Position numbers and translations under genes: made by a program
DNA from: Balanoglossus misakiensis
Lineage: Eukaryota; Hemichordata
Direction of reading: 5' to 3'
Assembly: GCA_040954595.2 (NCBI GenBank)
Contig: CM082579.2
Location: 13,020,001 to 13,084,000, forward strand
DNA length: 64,000 nt
Shown here: positions 11,600 to 23,266 of the stretch, piece after piece
Layout of the letters: each line of letters opens with the position of its first letter
Position numbering within the stretch: the first letter of the stretch is position 1
The notes under the pieces: generated by a model
The model's input: the letters and a program-made list of their open reading frames with translations, nothing else
Database searches by the model: none
Told to the model about the DNA's origin: nothing

Positions 11600-12333
11600 G
11601 GTGGCATTGCATGAAAAGTTGTGATTTTTGCCAAATTTTACTTTTTTACATGAATCGGTAGGCCTAATACTGACCCACATCCTGACTAATACGTCTTGGC
11701 GGAAATGGTGCATAATCACCCCAAAATAGCACTTTTCTGAATGAGTTCACAGCTTAACAAATAGGTGTCAACAATGCAAATGGCCGTTTTTCTCAGTTTG
11801 CATTTTCGCTGCTCTTGACAACTTCAGACGAAAATAGCTTCGCTCTGCGTTGGCCGAATTTGCTCAAACTTTAACTGGGGATTGTGTATGACCCATCCAA
11901 CAAAACGGTATTTTTGTTAGTCGATAAAGTGTCCCTGGCGGGAATAAACTCTGATTCAATACAACTCACCGTGAATTTGATCAAATTTTACTAAAAATCT
12001 TACTTTCAAACGCTGTTACTCTTCAATGGAAGCAGATAACGCAAAACAAAATTACCGTTTTTTTGCACGTGTACTCTAGTTTCGAATGACATATTAAGAT
12101 GCATGATGCATGGTCAACTTTTTTACCTATTTTAAATTTTATGACATAATTTCAAAAAATGGTTTTATTAACACAAAATCGCCACCATTTCAGGGGATCA
12201 ATAATATTTGCAACGCAAACAAAAGTTCAAAAACTCAGCTTCCAGAATATATATGGTTTATGGGGGTTTTAACGTTGTCTTTGATGAGAAATAGGCCTCT
12301 GAAAAAGTTTCGACGGTTTCATGCAATGCCACC
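11600..12333. mobile_element. TTAA-flanked MITE nested in the LINE
   Basis: A 734-bp insertion has 17-bp perfect terminal inverted repeats (GGTGGCATTGCATGAAA at 11,600-11,616 and its complement at 12,317-12,333) and is flanked on both sides by TTAA (11,596-11,599 and 12,334-12,337). Removing the insert and one TTAA restores the LINE reading frame (LNVSKTKEL continuing into NINFRRVSG). That proves the insertion and its TTAA target. TTAA duplication is the signature of piggyBac-type transposition. No transposase is visible inside, so it is non-autonomous. Confidence 0.95.
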
Positions 12334-12337
12334 TTAA

Positions 12338-13225
12338 GTTCTTTTGTCTTTGAAACATTAAGCTGTAGAAAATGTGAATTACAGCTATTAGAATAATACT
12401 TTACCAAGTTTACATATTCTGTTTCCGAGTTTGTGTCATTTAAAAGAACAAGTACAGCTGCACTATCAGAGAATTGGAAAGAAATGAACTAGTTGAACAA
12501 TTACTCTGTATAGAAAATGAACGAAAATGGGCTAAGCCTGAAGACACAGCCTTGGGGGCACTGGTGTCGGTGAAGACCACAGTAGATAGGCCTCCCCTAC
12601 TCTCACAATGTGGTCTGTCAGTTAGGAAGTTATAAACCCAATAAACTATTGCAGGTGCATGGTGCACCTACCTGCAATGATATGTCTATCATAATGTGAC
12701 GCTAAGTGGTGTTGAAAGAAGAACTGAAGTCGATGAATATAATCCTGGCATAGTGCCCGGCTTTATCAAGGTGTTTTAACAATTTATGAAGGAGACAAGC
12801 AGCTGCGTCATCCGTACTTTTAGGATCTACTTTTGACTGAACATAGGGGAGAAGATGAGACAATATCAAACATTTCATTATGAAGGATGTTGCTTTAGCT
12901 CTGAAGAAAAAGTAATTTTAGGAACTGGGAAAATTTTTGAAGTCCTCCAAATTTTGGGTGTAGTGCCTGTATCAATAGAGCGCTGAAAGAAATTCTGAAA
13001 CAAGGCCTCTAGTCCATCCACGCATGCCTTCAGCACACTGCCAGTTATACCATCTGGGCCAGGGGCTGTCCAAGGTTTCATATACGGTACTTGTGTTGTC
13101 GCACTACATCACCCAGAGTGATGACTACATCATTCTGGCATGGGGGTGGACAGGAGGACAACCTCCTGTCACTCTCCTCAGAGAAGTCTTGCTTCAACCC
13201 TTGTATAAAATATGTTAATCAGAAG
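12338..13225 (-). pseudogene. LINE reverse transcriptase core (pseudogene)
   Basis: Minus-strand motifs in order: TAPGPDGITG near 13,035-13,070, the conserved segment upstream of the catalytic core; IIFIDFSSSFNT at about 12,708-12,749, which is motif A with its catalytic Asp; PQGCV at about 12,543-12,558, motif B; and SDSAAVLVL near 12,440-12,470, where the YADD-like motif C is degraded. At least three frame changes and several stops occur. The enzyme would have copied the element RNA into DNA at a nicked target; this copy cannot. Confidence 0.9.
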
Positions 13226-13813
13226 CCAATGACTGTGAATCTGAAGGAGATAAAACTGCATGTACACTGCTTTGACCGGTTTTTTCAAATACTGAAAAGC
13301 TTTCCTCATTGGGCGCATGATTTCGTGACACAATAGACAATAAGGTACAGTTGTGTTTGTGGGTGCTCCATAAGGCATTCGTTTTGAGACGAAGTGATAG
13401 CTCTGATCCTGCCCACCTAGCACTCGTGTAAATCAAAACTAAAGTGTAAAATTTTCCGCTCATGCAGTGATTGAAATGGCATGGCATTTGACCTTACCCC
13501 CTCCTGCTCCTCTCCCCCTCCCCCACCATAATTGTGTGTGGAGCCCTGATGGGGGATATGTCTCAATTTATAGCACATATTCACCGGTAATGGTTTCGGT
13601 TGGGTTCACAGCAGAAGTACTGACTCGGCCATAATCAAAACTATTGTTTTCCCTGACTGTGTTTTCTTCCTTTGGAAATGAAAATCATTGGATATGTAAA
13701 GACTGTTTATTTTCTTCTGTTTAAATCTGAGAAAGATGACTGTAAATTACCCCTTCCAACCTCATGCAGTCGTCTGTGGTATCTACATAGTACCCGGTAT
13801 TTTAAAGCTTTAA
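13226..13813. other. no gene recognised
   Basis: There is a short C-rich stretch near 13,495-13,525 and otherwise unremarkable sequence. It may include more 5' LINE sequence too decayed to recognise. Confidence 0.35.
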
Positions 13814-14159
13814 AGGGACAAAGTCTCTCTCTTGCTGCCCTTTTTCCATTAATTATATTTGATAAGAGACAACGTTTGTTATTCTACATGTGGATATATA
13901 GTGAATGAACATTTAACCACACACAACTTCCATCCCTCTTATAGACAGGAGAGTGAAAAAACTCGCCAAAATGAATAATCGTTCTTTACCATTTATTCAT
14001 TTTGGGCGAGTTTTTACTCTCATATCCTACAAACGAGATGGAAGTTGTGTGTGGTCGAATGTTGATTCACCATATATCAACATGTAGAATAACATAAATG
14101 GCGTTCTGTATCAAACATAATTAATGGAAAAAGGGCAGCGAGAGAGAGACTTTGTCCCT
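13814..14159. mobile_element. 346-bp foldback MITE at a TTAA site
   Basis: A near-perfect palindrome has arms of about 165 bp and a loop of about 10 bases near 13,990. Its ends are AGGGACAAAGTCTC and the complement. TTAA flanks both ends (13,810-13,813 and 14,160-14,163). The arms share CACACACAACTTCCATC and ACTCGCCAAAATGAAT with few mismatches and small indels. Transcribed, it would fold into a long hairpin that could feed small-RNA pathways; that is inference. Confidence 0.95.
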
Positions 14160-14478
14160 TTAACAGCTTCAAAACATTTAGGCCAACCAGACTGAAACTA
14201 ATCTTACTTTCCGAACAATGTTCTTGTCACTGATTCTAATCTAATTACCGGATGGAAAAGTTAATCAACACAAATGGGGAGGTCACAAGAAATCAGATAC
14301 TGTGCATCTAACTGCACAAACACCTTTATTCCTGACCACAACTGGGTATCATTGGCAAACATAATCATTTACCAGTACGTACTATATAATGGAATTCTAG
14401 CTGTATAATGAAACACTCAATCGACAAGAATATAGCTTTGTGAAATGTGACCTTCACCTTCTATTATTTTGTAAAACG

Positions 14479-14504
14479 CCCCCCCCCCCCCCACACACAC
14501 ACAC
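14479..14504 (+). repeat. poly-C run followed by (CA)n
   Basis: About 14 C residues are followed by six CA units. Similar C or G runs occur at 15,799, 17,991, 18,643, 26,826, 30,932 and 34,882 and in each unit of the 3.5-kb array. Confidence 0.8.
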
Positions 14505-17500
14505 CTTTGGTCCACCCCCATGTATTAACTGAACACTTCCTTGGTTAGACCACAGACAAAGAGAAACAAACTACTAACGCTATTATCAAAAGGTGTAAAG
14601 TACATCTCCTAATCCTCTGTGCCTGTCTCAGCTAGCCCTCAAGGTGCAGCTTGTCTCCGAAGATTTCCGAACGTATCCACTTCGGCAATGTCCGGAATTT
14701 TCCCGATAATAAAATGAAAGTGTTTTTGTGAAAGTTCGTGTTGTTGTTGTCAGTCAGCTGTAGACGGAAGGCGAGTGGACAGTGAAAATTGGAGGAAGTT
14801 TGAGCATCCGAGCGATGAGTTTTACCATTTTAATAATAACTTATTGATATATTGTTCGATCGTAAATTTGAAAAGGTTTAATCATCAATCTCGATTTTTT
14901 GGAATAGATTCCTGTTCGCCGAATCGTGTTCTGTAAACCTGCATGGGTTGTAAGTGTGAATTTAACTTCTAATGTGTAAAATTAGGTTGTACGTCGTGAA
15001 GTTGTGTTTCAGTCGAGTCCTGAATGCAAAGCTGTGTCAGGCAAGGTACTGCAGCTGTCAATAATGACGCAACCGCAAAGTATTCTGGGAAATCCCCACG
15101 GTGTCTAACACATTTGACACATTTGAAGCCTATTGTTTGCCGTTGTTTGCCGAGGTGGACAAGACATCAAAGGGACATGCCGCGTTGCTAGTCTGTTTTT
15201 TCTCTTTGTCTGTGGTTAGACATGTCTTGGTGCCAGTAGATTGCTGGATAAATTCAGAATGTGTGCAAAGAGACATGTACATCATCTGATCTGCTTGGCC
15301 TCTATATACTTGTATATGTTAACTTCCAAACCAACCGATTCTTGTAGGCCAATCAGAGCACACCGTGAGGTTAGATTGTAAGCAGTCTAACTGCACAAAT
15401 TCATTTTGCAAGCAAGCCTGTTTTAATTTATGCCACATAACAAAATCCCTACCTTCAATAGTTTCAAGTGAGTGTATTCTCGTACATGAAAACTCATTCA
15501 GTGCAGTGTTTCCTTCTAATTGTTTCAAACCTGCGCACACATATACAGTATCTAAAAATCAACAGTATTCTGCTACATGAAAGCTCATTCAGTGCAATGA
15601 TTCAATTGCTCATCTGAGCTTCAGAAATCTTTGGGTACAACACTGTCCACTAGCAGTGTAACCATCTGAAAATTAACATAAATTTTTAATTTTAAGTTGA
15701 TACAGAGATTGGTTGCAAACAACATTCTCCAGAAGTCTTTGAATGCATCCCATTCTTAAAGTTATAAAATCGAGTTGATATACTGGTAATAGCAATTACC
15801 CCCCCCCCCCCCCCCCATATTGGCTTTGAAACCGGGGTGTGTGTCTCGGTCCCCCCTGCCTAAGTTTCGGTGGCAGGGTAAAACCATACTTATGCGCCCC
15901 CCACCACGAAATCCCCGCTTACCCCCCTCCAATGATCATATTTTACACCAATAGGGATATAGTTTTAAAGAATGGCGAATCACTGTGAATAACTGAAGTA
16001 TAAAAAGATAACAGAAGCGCACATTTTGTTGTTTATGGAACATACAGCGTAATTGGCTGGGAGGCTTCATGTATCAGTAATTTGACGCTAATCAAACTAA
16101 TCTTTAACGAAAGTCGCTGATCGAAGAAAGTACATTTGTAGCAATGTGTGTGACATGAATACAGTTGAATTCAATTTTTGGAACAATACTGAGAAAATTG
16201 TCAATCATAACAGATACTGGAGCTTTTACAATAATATTTGTTCACTTTATTTCTTGCTATTTCTCCCTTTTTATTATTTGCATTTGATCAGTAATCAATT
16301 TATTCAGCTATTCAATTTTTATCATAAATTAATTGTGTCCAGAAAATATGTAACTTTGTCCCCGTACAAGAAATTGCTTCCTGCACCCCTGAAAAAGTAA
16401 GAATGTGCAAATCTAAGAAATAAAATATCATTAAGGAAATTCTACTTTTTGGTGCATTTAATCTCTTTTATTCAGTACTGTCTTTATGAAATTACATTCT
16501 CTAGTGAGAGCAGAGCAGAGACACAGGAGAACAGAACTTTTGTCTCTCTTTTCGAGCGTCCACATCGCTTCATGTATTGCTGTGGCGTTAAAGTCGGCTG
16601 TTACAATAACATTGATTGTGTAACAACGAACTACTAATTCTCACCAATATTCATAAGCTTTTCCATGCCATCGTGTTTACGCCAATGAAAACGGCACTGG
16701 CATTCGGATTGGTAGATCATACGGCGGAGTTGGTATTCCCTGGAGAAATTCGTTGTCGAGAATAGCTGATCTTGGTATTGGGAACATAGTCGAATCATGG
16801 ATTTTTATAACAGCGGTATGCCATCGAAGCGTGCTCTATAGAAATATGTTTTGTCGGCACTGCAAAACCTGCCCGACACAAGTCCGACATTTGGCCGTCG
16901 TGCATTACCATGATAAACATGACAAGGCAAAGTTGTGAAAAACCGACTTTGTCATCTCAAAAAACCTGCCGGTGTACATGATGCAGAATTCCGGCATGCC
17001 AGTCGAAACATTCCCGGTACCTTTTTGTTGATGGCAAATACCGTTTGCCACACGAAATTTCGACATGTCATTTGTGAAGTCACAACAGACCTGGCTGTAT
17101 GATGCGACAATCTACGACAAGAATCACGTGGTTGTCAGTTGCATTTAAATTTTTATTCGTAATCTGCTCTTTAAAAACTGTACATCATGTTCTGACAGAC
17201 TTCACCTTTACCAGAAAATGCATTTAGTTAAATCGTATAGATTTTCGAAGTTCTAAGTATCAATCACAATTCGGGAATAATGCATGGTTGTCTCTATACA
17301 TGGTTTCTATATATCTACCCAGTGCCCGTCTGTAGCCAAAACCACTTAACTGTGCAACCCGGTCAGGCATTTTTTTTCTATCAAACACAAACAAAAATCT
17401 ATTCATGGATGCGTCAATGAAGCACGCCAAAACAGGATCCCAACCAATCACAACGATGTACTATTTCTGGCCATGTTACACCGATGTTTTTACGTGATAT

Positions 17501-17727
17501 GGCGGCAGATGTATGACCTGTCATACTGTCCCTACGTTCCAACAAGTCAGCTACTGACCGGAAAATTAATTTTTTGGTGAAAAAACATTTTATTGTTTAT
17601 ATTGTTTAACGTTAAAATTTTACTCTGTCTCTGGGCATGCAAGCCTTACCCTATGTGCAGCGCAATTATTAGCATGCTTGTCGCACATCACCAATCAAGT
17701 AGGCCTAGCTATAGGTTGGCATTATAT
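14505..17727. other. no gene recognised; contains one 18-bp C run
   Basis: This 3.2-kb stretch has a C run at 15,799-15,816 and a short imperfect repeat of about 40 bp (ATGAAAACTCATTCAGTGCA near 15,486 and a near copy at 15,578). No open frame exceeds 85 codons with a recognisable motif. Moderately GC-rich pieces near 14,650-15,080 could be promoter or untranslated exon, but nothing in them proves it. Confidence 0.35.
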
Positions 17728-17817
17728 GCAATAATTGAAGCATTGGTGGCCTAGTTGGGTGGCTAGAAGGTGGGCCATCCAGCCACCCAACCAGCCCAAC
17801 AAGGCTACAATTATTGC
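17728..17817. repeat. 90-bp imperfect hairpin
   Basis: GCAATAATTG at the left pairs with CAATTATTGC at the right, and GTTGGGTGGCT (17,754-17,764) pairs with AGCCACCCAAC (17,781-17,791). The structure is a stem with internal bulges, probably a small MITE remnant. Confidence 0.7.
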
Positions 17818-17887
17818 AGCTAGACAGGCATGGAATGTAAGGCTAATTGAATTCAATTACTCAGAATGACTATCCTCGAATCGTATA

Positions 17888-18537
17888 GAACAACGCAATT
17901 CGCTGATCGCGGTTTCGGCGGTCAAATCATAGAAAGCTCGTACAGCAATTTTGTAACCAATCCAATAAGGGACCGTTCAGTTTTTACGGCTGGGGGGGGG
18001 GTGGCAAGTTTGTGTCATCGGTTTTCAAAATCAGGCCAACCCCCCCTTCACCCAGGACCAAAAAAATGACGACCCCCCCTTTGACAGGCCTAACAATATG
18101 ATGACCCCCCTCTCCGAAAACATTCGGCGTCATGATCCTATGTACACTGTATGCAATAAAGGGAATGAGGCTCCTCAACACGTCAATTATAATTTTCTTA
18201 AAGTAATTGAAGTATATAATAGTATATCGTTGCAATAAAGAAATCTATGAATAAATTAAAATGACAAGTCAATACAGTAGTTGGTAGGATTGGTAAAACA
18301 AGAAAAGTGTCGGGGTTGGGCGTGGGAGGGGGTGTCCCCCTCCCACATAAGAAAATTTTGTAAAATACGGTGCTCAAAGTTGCATTTTAATGAACTCAAA
18401 AGCAAATTAACTCAATGTTAGGGAGGAATTTTTTTTTTAATTTTGCCACTCCACTCAAAGTAAGTATCGGGGATGGGGTGGCAAGAAGCGTGCCCTGGTA
18501 CACTAGACAAACCAGCGAATAAATGCAATGTGGTGAA
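17888..18537 (+). repeat. 650-bp tandem repeat, unit 1
   Basis: The unit starts GAACAACGCAATTCGCTGAT and contains GGGACCGTTCAGTTTTTACG, a G run at about 17,991, several blocks of C6-C7 and the segment CCCTGGTACACTAGACAAAC. It is followed directly by a second unit of the same length. The unit contains no protein-like frame, although runs of G/C give long proline- or glycine-rich frames on both strands. Confidence 0.9.
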
Positions 18538-19190
18538 GAACAACGCAATTCGCTGATCACGGTTTCGGCGGTCAAATCATAGAAAGCTCGTAGAGCAATT
18601 TTGTAACCAATCCAATAAGGGACCGTTCAGTTTTTACGGCTGGGGGGGGGGGGTTGCAAGTTTGTGTCATCGGTTTTCAAAATCAGGCCAACCCCCCCTT
18701 CACCCAGGACCAAAAAAATGACGACCCCCCCCCCTTTGACAGGCCTAACAATATGATGACCCCCCTCTCCGAAAACATTCGGCGTCATGATCCTATGTAC
18801 ACTGTATGCAATAAAGGGAATGAGGCTCCTCAACATGTCAATTATAATTTTCTTAAAGTAATTGAAGTATATAATAGTATATCGTTGCAATAAAGAAATT
18901 TATGAATAAATTAAAATGACAAGTCAATACAGTAGTTGGTAGGATTGGTAAAACAAGAAAAGTGTCGGGGTTGGGCATGGGAGGGGGTGTCCCCCTCCCA
19001 CATAAGAACATTTTGTAAAATACGGTGCTCAAAGTTGCATTTTAATGAACTCAAAAGCAAATTAACTCAATGTTAGAGAGGAATTTTTTTTTAATTTTGC
19101 CACTCCACTCAAAGTAAGCATCGGGGATGGGGTGGCAAGAAGCGTGCCCTGGTACATTAGACAAACCAGCGAATAAATGCAATGTGGTGA
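18538..19190 (+). repeat. 650-bp tandem repeat, unit 2
   Basis: Nearly identical to 17,888-18,537. The differences are mostly homopolymer length changes (longer G and C runs) and a handful of substitutions, so the duplication is recent. Confidence 0.9.
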
Positions 19191-19194
19191 AGAA

Positions 19195-19441
19195 TGGAGG
19201 GGGTGTCCCCCTCCCACATGATAATTTTTTTGTAAAATACGGTGATCAAAGTTGCATTTTAACGAACTCAAAGGCATATTAACTCAATGTTGGCGAGGAC
19301 AAATTTTAATTTTGACACTCCACTCAAAGTAAGCATCGGTGGGGTGGGGTGGCAAGTAGTCTGCCCTGGTACACTAGACAAACCAGCCAATAAATGAAAT
19401 GTGGCGAAGAATGAAGTGGGTGGGTTCGGGAGGGGGTGTCC
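19195..19441 (+). repeat. partial third copy of the 650-bp repeat
   Basis: The 3' third of the unit recurs (GGGGGTGTCCCCCTCCCAC, the GTGATCAAAGTTGCATTTTAAC segment, and CCTGGTACACTAGACAAACC) with more divergence. Pieces of the same family appear in inverse orientation inside each 3.5-kb unit (for example 39,490-39,720) and at 59,733-60,024. Confidence 0.8.
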
Positions 19442-19445
19442 CAAA

Positions 19446-19867
19446 TCTGATTAAAATCAGATGTAGGGAACGGCGACGTGGTTTTTTTATGCTGTCGCCT
19501 CACACTACATCTGACCAACTCTCACTGGAGCTCCCGTTGAAATCGACGGGATTTACTGGGCGAATAAACCAATCAGAAGGCGCCTTATAGCAAACGATAG
19601 GCATCCCACAATCACATGACCTGGTCCCTTGGGTTGTTACCATGGAGCTACCACAATCTGATTAAAATCAGATGTAGGGAACGGCGAATTGCTTTTTATG
19701 CTGTCGCCTCACACTACATCTGACCAACTCTCAATGGGGATCCCGCTGAACTCTACGAGATTTACTGGGAATATAAACCAATCAGAAGGCGCCTTATAGC
19801 AAATGATAGGCAACCCACAATCACATGACCTGGCCCCTTGCGGTTGTTACCATGGAGCTACCACAGA
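19446..19867 (+). repeat. 211-bp direct tandem duplication with internal hairpin
   Basis: Two units start at 19,446 and 19,657 with TCTGATTAAAATCAGATGTA. Each holds a nested palindrome (CTGATTAAAATCAG) and a larger stem (TCAGATGTAG pairing with CTACATCTGA about 50 bp on). Each unit also contains AAACCAATCAGAAGGCGCC, which looks like a CCAAT-box context, and CACATGACC. Whether these act as regulatory sites is not shown. Confidence 0.9.
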
Positions 19868-20849
19868 CATATATCCCGGGCGCGAGAGTCGAATCAGCGT
19901 GGGGAATGGTTTCGAGCCAGTTCAGCGTGACGACTGAACCTCTATATTCCACCGGTCAACGAAATGTATAAGACGTGGCAACAAGTCGCAGTAAAATTGT
20001 TAGAGAATCGATTACATTTGTGTAAGGCCGTCCCAGGGAGAGATTCTGTCGCCACGATCGTTTGTATACACCAGAGTGTACCGACCGACTGCACAGTGCA
20101 CTGACTTGACTAGCTCTGCGTGCAGGTATGTGTGTTCCCGGCGTTACACGGACTTTAGAAGAAGTTAAACGCATCATATTTGGGGTCGGTTGAAGTAGTA
20201 AGGGAAAGGATTTTGCTTCGATAAAATCGAATTTCGACAGAAAAAGCTGCGGTTGGGCGTCCGGGTCCGGACCGCAGGCGCACCAGTTTTGTCTATGGGG
20301 CCTTATGCAGGGCTGTGGTGCGTCGGGAACACACAGAACGCGGAGCTATGACTTGACATTCCTTAGCCGAAGTTAGTGTTCTTTTTAAAAATCTGTCACA
20401 TAAATTGTTTTGGGATACATGGCAGTGAAATTTGGTTTATTTTTTATAAACTTTTACATGAAGTACGTCATTTTCCCCGACTGGCAGCGTGACTACGAGG
20501 GCGAACATGACGACTTGTTAGGAGAGCGCCAGGCTTATAAATTCCGGCAAACATTATTTGGGCGATACCATTTTGTGGTAGGTATCACTACACGCCAGTC
20601 ATGCAAACATGCACTGACTGGCCTTCGGATTACTACTACGGTCTCACTTGTTGCAAAAACGAACGGTTTTAGCCGGTAAGCACCGATGGATTAACTCTTA
20701 AATCTATCCTGCGCCCAAACGCGCTCCAGTCGGTTTGGTCATTGTTTATGCAAAAGGAAATGCAAAATGTAGCAGAAGCTTCATATAACATAATATAGAA
20801 TACACAAACAGACAGACAAAGAAACAAGCAAACAAACAAACAAAAGTTA
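19868..20849. other. no gene recognised
   Basis: GC-richer than its surroundings near 19,870-20,360 with CpG present, then AT-rich. No protein motif or RNA gene is identified. The GC-rich part could be a promoter or an untranslated exon. Confidence 0.35.
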
Positions 20850-21103
20850 GGGACTGTTCAGATTTTACTTCCAGGGTGGGGCCGGAGGATTTTTTATTTT
20901 CCTGGTGATTGTTTTTTCCATGGACGTACCCCCAGTAAATTGTCGAGGAAATCTGTTGTACCCCGTAAATTTCCTGGGGTTTTCCATGTTCCCCCCAAAA
21001 GGATTGTGATTTTTATGTCTATTCCTCCCTAATTGTTCTTGGAGAAAATGGGCGGTCCCTCCTGAAAATCCTCCGCCCCCGGAAGTAAATCCTGAACAGT
21101 CCC
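20850..21103. mobile_element. 254-bp foldback MITE
   Basis: Terminal inverted repeats of about 45 bp begin GGGACTGTTCAG. The left arm runs through ACTTCCAGGGTGGGGCCGGA and the right arm is its complement with a few mismatches. There is no coding sequence. The end sequence resembles GGGACCGTTCAG of the 650-bp repeat family, so the two may be related. The target duplication is unclear. Confidence 0.85.
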
Positions 21104-23120
21104 AGCTAGCACCCTTGGTTCACTGCCAGAGGAGCGACAGCATCAACAAAATGCAGATACACAAGAAATAAGCAGTATATTCCACAAGTGAAGAATCCCA
21201 GTTACAGACGTTACGAACAAACAAACTACCAACAACAAAGCTGGTCTCTGTTACCCAGTCGCCTTTGCAAAGGCATCTGGATAACCAAGACTACAACAAA
21301 GCAAGAAAAGGGTCAAGCGTCGTCAAAGAAAACGTAAAAAATCCAGCATGGGTGGTAAAAGTTATTGGTATAAAACGAATAGGGCCTTCTAGAAATGACG
21401 TCTCAGACCCGCAAATGCCACCAGAGCACAAAACACATGTACAGTATAAGCCGGTTGTTGTGTGGAGCAGCAATAATCTGCGGTTGGGCCGTCGTAGATT
21501 TTCGCTGGTGGTGAAAATAAAATAAAAAACGCGATCAAGGCTCAATTTTATTCCGGATCACATGCGGTTACGGCCAGAAGACAGCATCAAAGTCTTCAAA
21601 TTACCATGTGGTGGCGCACTTTTTTCGATTGGCTGTATTTCAATTTGTCCCTGGTAAATTTAATTTTTGCAGGTGACTGGCACGGAAACTCTTAGCAAGG
21701 TTGAGGTAGGAAGGAAAAATGCCCCATTGACTCATTTTGGCTATTTTAAAATATGCAGTTTCATGGGGATGGACTACTCGACTATCCCTGAGGGGTCTGG
21801 AAAATTGAGACTAGGGTGGACTTTTTACCAGGTGTCTCCGTAAAATAGATTTTTATTTCATAACCCAAAAATGAGGTGATGTTCTCACCTGCTTTTCCCC
21901 CGACGATTTTTTCATGTCTTCTTGAGATCAAAACACTACATGAAACACTACATATACATTTTGTGAGTTGTCTTTTTCGTTTTATGTTGGCATAAATTCA
22001 ATCAGAATGTTTAATTCCTGTATTGTAAAAAGCTTGGGTTTTATGTTTCAGTTGCAGAGTGCTTAAATTTGGACAATATGCTCGACTTGCGTGGCAATTC
22101 TGCAAATATATTTGAATTATTCTTTGGGATCCCCATCTATATTGTTTAATGCAATGAGTTGCGACCGTCATTGGTTTGGACATGAGTTTGTTGTTTGCTG
22201 TTTGGTTGGTCATGGAGCAACAGTCATGGAGCAACACGTAACATTGCCTGGGGTGTTCAATTCTGTAAATGTCATGCGATAGTTGCATGTACCCGAGTCT
22301 AGTGAAACATCGTTTTTGGCGATGTGGATTTCATTATTGCGTGACTGTGCGGTTGGTCTCGGTTCGTTCCTGTCAGACAGCCCAACAAGGACATACGCTT
22401 GACGTGCCTTAAAGGTATACGGTAACCTATGCAAATTTAGCTACAGTTACCATGGCAAATTGAGATAGAGCCAATGACAGATATTCAGGAGGTGGCACAC
22501 GCGACAATAAGAGCGCCACCATTTGTTCTTTAGAACACTAGGATACGCAAGTTTAGCCATTTATGGACATATGCAAATTGGAGGGGATCGGGTATTAAGT
22601 TGTAGACTTTGTCCGACATCGTCCGGTCATCACGGCTGAAATATTCCCTTTGCGCATTGCTTATAGATATTTTAGGTCGACCCCGGTGTAGTCTACTCTA
22701 ATAGAAATGAAGAAAGTAAATATAAGATTACCGCCCGAAGTCTCAAACGTGAAAGCCATTTCAGTGGCACTAGTGTGGATAAACATTTAATCCGTGTATA
22801 CTTCATGAAACTGAATCAGATAACTTTTATTCAAACCAAATAAATGAAACATATGAAGAGAGGCCTATCTTGATTAAACACATAAATATGATATTTTATC
22901 ATATTAGGTAACTCAATATTTTACACTTGACGTATTTTACCAGTAACACAATGTTTCAGCGAACCCGTCAGGAGCAACTTTAGCAGAATACATTTCCTTG
23001 ATTTACGTTACATGGTCTTAATTCGAGAGACATTTCTCAATAAAATCAAAAGTCACAGTTCATATTTTTTGTAGAAACGGTCCAATTTGTCGAGTGCGCA
23101 CTGACAAGACATGCGTCGTG
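21104..23120. other. no gene recognised
   Basis: Mixed sequence without repeats visible by eye. Two octamer-like ATGCAAAT sites lie at about 22,431 and 22,571. An open frame of 86 codons at 21,265-21,525 has ordinary composition (rich in Lys, Val and Arg) but no recognised motif. Confidence 0.35.
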
Positions 23121-23266
23121 CATAGACCACTACGCGGATAGGTATCTGCAATGCATGATGGTATAATTCGCGTTCAACATAGCGTCTAGTGCATGGCTAA
23201 CGCACGCGCTCAGAACGCAAACTGTCCCACAACACCCTGCGTTATGCTATCCGCGAAGTGGTCCAT
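23121..23266. repeat. 146-bp inverted-repeat element
   Basis: CATAGACCACTACGCGGATAG at the left is matched by CTATCCGCGAAGTGGTCCATG at the right with two mismatches. The interior is GC-rich for this window. Its size and ends suit a small MITE. Confidence 0.75.

Larger units (their letters stand above)
10989..13225 (-). mobile_element. Rex1/CR1-type LINE, 5'-truncated and decayed
   Basis: The minus strand reads, from right to left, reverse transcriptase motifs, then the C-terminal region of such ORF2 proteins, then a short 3' tail with repeated TACAA (ATTGTATTGTA on the plus strand at 10,989-11,003). The order and spacing fit a non-LTR retrotransposon of the CR1/Rex1 group. The endonuclease and the N-terminal part of ORF2 are not visible, so the copy is truncated near 13.2 kb. 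It is interrupted by a separate 734-bp element at 11,600-12,333. Family assignment is by motif recognition only. Confidence 0.85.

Noticed and set aside
12640-12680. Short palindrome TTGCAGGT...ACCTGCAA as a regulatory site
   Set aside because: It lies within decayed LINE coding sequence and is small enough to be chance.
17984-18893. Proline/glycine-rich frames in the 650-bp repeat
   Set aside because: They come from G and C homopolymers whose length differs between units, which shifts the frame.
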